From NCBI RefSeq assembly GCF_013702265.1, contig NZ_CP059348.1, positions 868,001-932,000 of the forward strand: a DNA stretch of 64,000 bases. Direction: 5' to 3'. This stretch comes from Providencia rettgeri (GTDB lineage: Bacteria; Pseudomonadota; Gammaproteobacteria; Enterobacterales; Enterobacteriaceae). Positions 61,586 to 64,000 of this stretch are shown in pieces. Position 1 is the stretch's first letter. Every line of letters starts with the position of its first letter. Position numbers and translations under genes: made by a program. The notes under the pieces were generated by a model. The model was not told the origin of the DNA, did not search any database, and saw only the letters and a list, made by a program, of their open reading frames with translations.

Positions 61586-62689
61586 ATGAAAATGAATACA
61601 ATAAATAAGATGACATTATCAAGTTTAAAAAATCTAGTAATGAGCACATTACTGATGCTAATTAGCATTGCTCAGAGTTTTGCAGGTAATGTTACGGTGC
61701 TTAATGGCAGGGGCTTGATTGGGGTTTACGGTGAATACAGTACGACAGTGTCTTCATATACAGACGCCCCTTCATGGGGCGATACAGAAAAATTTTATTA
61801 TGTTCAGCTCTATAATAACTTTAATGGATATATCAACTATTGTGTCGATGCGGCTGGCATCGTGAGTGCAATTGATGGGGTAAAAGGCATGCCCATCGCA
61901 AACGGTGCAATGATACTAGTACCGGAATTTGTGTTTACGGATAGACGAGACCAAGGTGCTAATAATAGTTATATCGACACGATTACTGGGCACTTTAATG
62001 GGTGGGGCTCAGGAACCAATGAGCAATTAGGAACTGGAGATTGTCTTTGGGCTCCAAATCAAAGCACACCCACACCGGTAATGCGGCATAACGTCACTGC
62101 AACAGGTCGTATGTTAATCTATGGAACGGGTAATCAACGAAGTGGAACTTACCGATTAGCAGATGATATTGGAATAGTGATTCAAAACCCTCGAAATGGA
62201 ACAAGAACCAGCCGATTAGTGTCGAAAGCGGAGAATATTGTCGTTACGGTGTCAGGATTAACTTGTACTCTCAACACGCCATCTTATGTGAATTTTGGTT
62301 CCCATAGTGCGAGTAGCAAAAGTAATGAGTTGCTTTCTACCATGCGAAACAACATGTCAGTACAGTGCGATCAAATTGCGAATAAGATCGCAGCGACGAT
62401 TTCGTTATCAGGCAATGTGAAGCCGCAATATTACGCAGGTAATAATCTGGAAGTGAACTTATTAAATGCCCAGCAGAAGGCAGGCGCGTATGTCAAAATG
62501 TACGTCATGGTCAACGGTAATAAAACACCAATTACTTTAGATCAGAACCCAATTGATTTAGCTAAAATCACCGCTCAGCAAACCAATGTCAGTTTTAATA
62601 ATGAACTCGTGTATGAGCTTTATTCTCGTGGTAATAATGTGGCGGGTAAGGTGAGTGGCAGTGCGGAATTGTCGATAATTATGCGCTAA
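61586..62689 (+). CDS. Fimbrial two-domain tip adhesin
   Basis: Last gene of the operon, 367 residues. After a long signal peptide (cleaved near SFA-GN), residues about 34-225 form a domain unlike a pilin, rich in Asn, Gly and Tyr (YGEYSTTVSSYTDAPSWGD). The remainder looks like a pilin domain: LTCTLNTPSYVNFG near residue 247, MSVQCDQIANK, and the end SGSAELSIIMR. This layout (lectin plus pilin domain, no separate donor strand) is that of PapG/FimH/F17G-type adhesins. The receptor cannot be told; I see no close match to a named adhesin. Confidence 0.8.
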   Translation: MKMNTINKMTLSSLKNLVMSTLLMLISIAQSFAGNVTVLNGRGLIGVYGEYSTTVSSYTDAPSWGDTEKFYYVQLYNNFNGYINYCVDAAGIVSAIDGVKGMPIANGAMILVPEFVFTDRRDQGANNSYIDTITGHFNGWGSGTNEQLGTGDCLWAPNQSTPTPVMRHNVTATGRMLIYGTGNQRSGTYRLADDIGIVIQNPRNGTRTSRLVSKAENIVVTVSGLTCTLNTPSYVNFGSHSASSKSNELLSTMRNNMSVQCDQIANKIAATISLSGNVKPQYYAGNNLEVNLLNAQQKAGAYVKMYVMVNGNKTPITLDQNPIDLAKITAQQTNVSFNNELVYELYSRGNNVAGKVSGSAELSIIMR

Positions 62690-62711
62690 GAGTGAGGCTA
62701 ATCAGTTAGTG

Positions 62712-62750
62712 AATTAGGGCGTTACTTTTGTGGTAACGCCCTAATTTTTA
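62712..62750. terminator. Bidirectional terminator between adhesin gene and dxs
   Basis: AATTAGGGCGTTAC (62712-62725) pairs with GTAACGCCCTAATT (62733-62746), 14 bp with a seven-base loop, and T-rich flanks. Serves both convergent genes. Confidence 0.9.
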
Positions 62751-62754
62751 TAAG

Positions 62755-64000
62755 TTACTTATTCTGGTAAGTATTGATGGCGCTCACGATCCCTGTCGCG
62801 TCTAAACCCAGATCCGCTAATAACTCATCTTGGGTGCCTTGAGGAATAAAGAAATCCGGTAGACCCAGGTTCAGAACAGGGAGAATTTTCTTCTCGCTCA
62901 TCAGGAATTCATTCACACCGCTGCCTGCGCCGCCCATAATCGCATTTTCTTCCAACGTCACGATCAGGTCATGGGTATTGGCCATTTCTAAGATCAGCGC
63001 TTCATCTAATGGTTTCACAAAACGCATATCGACGACGGTAGCATTGATTTGTTCTGCGGCTTCTAAAGCGTTGCTCAGTAATGTACCGAAACTGAGGATC
63101 GCCACTTTTTCGCCTTGGCGACGAACAATTCCTTTACCAATTTCAAGCGGTGCTAATGGCATTAATTCCGCCCCTGTACCTGCGCCACGAGGATAGCGAA
63201 CCGCGGTAGGGCCTTCTTGATAGTGGTAGCCAGTGTGCAGCATTTGACGGCATTCATTTTCATCACTTGGCGTCATGATCACCATCGTTGGGATGCAACG
63301 TAAGAATGAAATATCGAATGATCCTTGGTGAGTTTGGCCATCAGCACCGACGATACCCGCACGGTCAATAGCAAACATCACAGGGAGTTTTTGGATAGCG
63401 ACATCGTGGATCACTTGGTCGTAACCACGTTGTAAGAAAGTCGAGTAAATTGCCACGATTGGGTTATAGCCACCAATGGCAAGTCCTGCTGCGAAGGTGA
63501 CCGCGTGTTGCTCGGCAATCGCGACATCAAAGTATTGGTCTGGGTACTCTTTCGAGAAACGAACCATACCAGAGCCTTCACGCATCGCCGGGGTAACGGC
63601 CATCAGTTTATCGTCACCTTTAGCCTCTTCACACAGCCAATCCCCAAAAATTTTGGAGAATGTCGGTCTGGTGTCTTTGCTTTTTGGTAATGTAAAAGTA
63701 GCAGGGTCAAACTTAGGTACGGCGTGCCAGCTAATTGGGTCTTTCTCTGCCGGCTCATAGCCACGACCTTTTTTGGTCATAATGTGCAGGAATTGAGGGC
63801 CTTTTAACTCGCGCATATTTTTTAACGTTTGGATCAGCGCAATCACATCGTGCCCGTCAACAGGGCCTATGTAGTTAAAGCCTAGCTCTTCAAACATTGT
63901 GCCAGGAACAACCATGCCTTTGATATGTTCTTCCGTTTTCTTGAGTAACTCTTTGATTGGCGGGATATTCGAGAAAACTTTCTTTCCACCTTCACGCAGT
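62755..64000 (-). CDS. dxs: 1-deoxy-D-xylulose-5-phosphate synthase (3' part, cut by window end)
   Basis: Thiamine-diphosphate enzyme that starts the MEP isoprenoid pathway. Only the C-terminal two-thirds (about 414 codons) is inside the window; the frame stays open to the edge, and codons before the first internal Met encode [20 protein letters not shown], matching E. coli Dxs. Visible motifs: [16 protein letters not shown], the transketolase-like [17 protein letters not shown] and [15 protein letters not shown], and the C-terminal [12 protein letters not shown]. The gene itself is probably intact. Confidence 0.95.
   Translation of the reverse strand, partial: LREGGKKVFSNIPPIKELLKKTEEHIKGMVVPGTMFEELGFNYIGPVDGHDVIALIQTLKNMRELKGPQFLHIMTKKGRGYEPAEKDPISWHAVPKFDPATFTLPKSKDTRPTFSKIFGDWLCEEAKGDDKLMAVTPAMREGSGMVRFSKEYPDQYFDVAIAEQHAVTFAAGLAIGGYNPIVAIYSTFLQRGYDQVIHDVAIQKLPVMFAIDRAGIVGADGQTHQGSFDISFLRCIPTMVIMTPSDENECRQMLHTGYHYQEGPTAVRYPRGAGTGAELMPLAPLEIGKGIVRRQGEKVAILSFGTLLSNALEAAEQINATVVDMRFVKPLDEALILEMANTHDLIVTLEENAIMGGAGSGVNEFLMSEKKILPVLNLGLPDFFIPQGTQDELLADLGLDATGIVSAINTYQNK

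Overview
The window looks like core chromosome of a low-GC member of the Enterobacterales, most likely Morganellaceae and closest in feel to Providencia. I judge this from protein similarity recalled from memory: almost every gene has a close Escherichia coli counterpart, base composition is AT-rich, spacers are very AT-rich, and two ERIC elements are present. Species cannot be fixed by eye. There are no rRNA, tRNA, CRISPR, phage or transposase genes.

Layout. 1-2.8 kb: nhaA-nhaR (Na+/H+ antiport and its regulator). 2.8-10.5 kb: rpsT (leftward, TTG start), then ribF-ileS-lspA-fkpB-ispH and dapB. 10.5-15.4 kb: carA-carB behind tandem promoters and ARG boxes. 15.4-19.6 kb: a MerR-type regulator with a textbook MerR operator, then leftward phzF-like, yghB and metC. 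20-21.4 kb: exbB-exbD behind a Fur box. 21.4-22.7 kb: a 1.3 kb AT-rich stretch without a convincing gene, holding a promoter, a terminator and small repeats. 22.7-24.2 kb: yedE-yedF. 24.2-29.6 kb: two ERIC elements, a GNAT gene, rdgC, mak, cpdB. 29.8-31.2 kb: a small exported protein and a nitroreductase-family protein. 31.4-38.7 kb: sbcD-sbcC (leftward) and phoB-phoR (rightward, Pho box). 39-44 kb: brnQ, ggt, a 2-Cys peroxiredoxin with an OxyR-like site, acpH. 44-54.3 kb: queA-tgt-yajC-secD-secF and nrdR-ribD-ribH-nusB-thiL-pgpA. 54.3-62.7 kb: a complete chaperone-usher fimbrial operon. 62.75-64 kb: the 3' part of dxs, cut by the window end.

How it works together. Most of the window is housekeeping: riboflavin and FAD synthesis (ribF, ribD, ribH), isoprenoid precursors (ispH, dxs), carbamoyl phosphate, queuosine tRNA modification (queA, tgt), protein export (yajC-secDF, lspA), phosphate sensing (phoBR) and recombination control (rdgC, sbcCD). 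Gene neighbourhoods that are far apart in E. coli (0 min, 9 min, 43 min and 68 min groups) sit side by side here.

The most unusual region is the fimbrial operon placed between pgpA and dxs. It has three pilin-type subunits, three different PapD-like chaperones, one usher and one two-domain tip adhesin, with overlapping genes and no nearby regulator or recombinase. Other points of interest are the MerR/TipAS-like regulator with a duplicated C-terminal domain, the repeat-bearing leader of yedE, a possible small RNA at 22.15-22.47 kb, and an 18-bp palindrome upstream of phoB with a relative upstream of nhaA.
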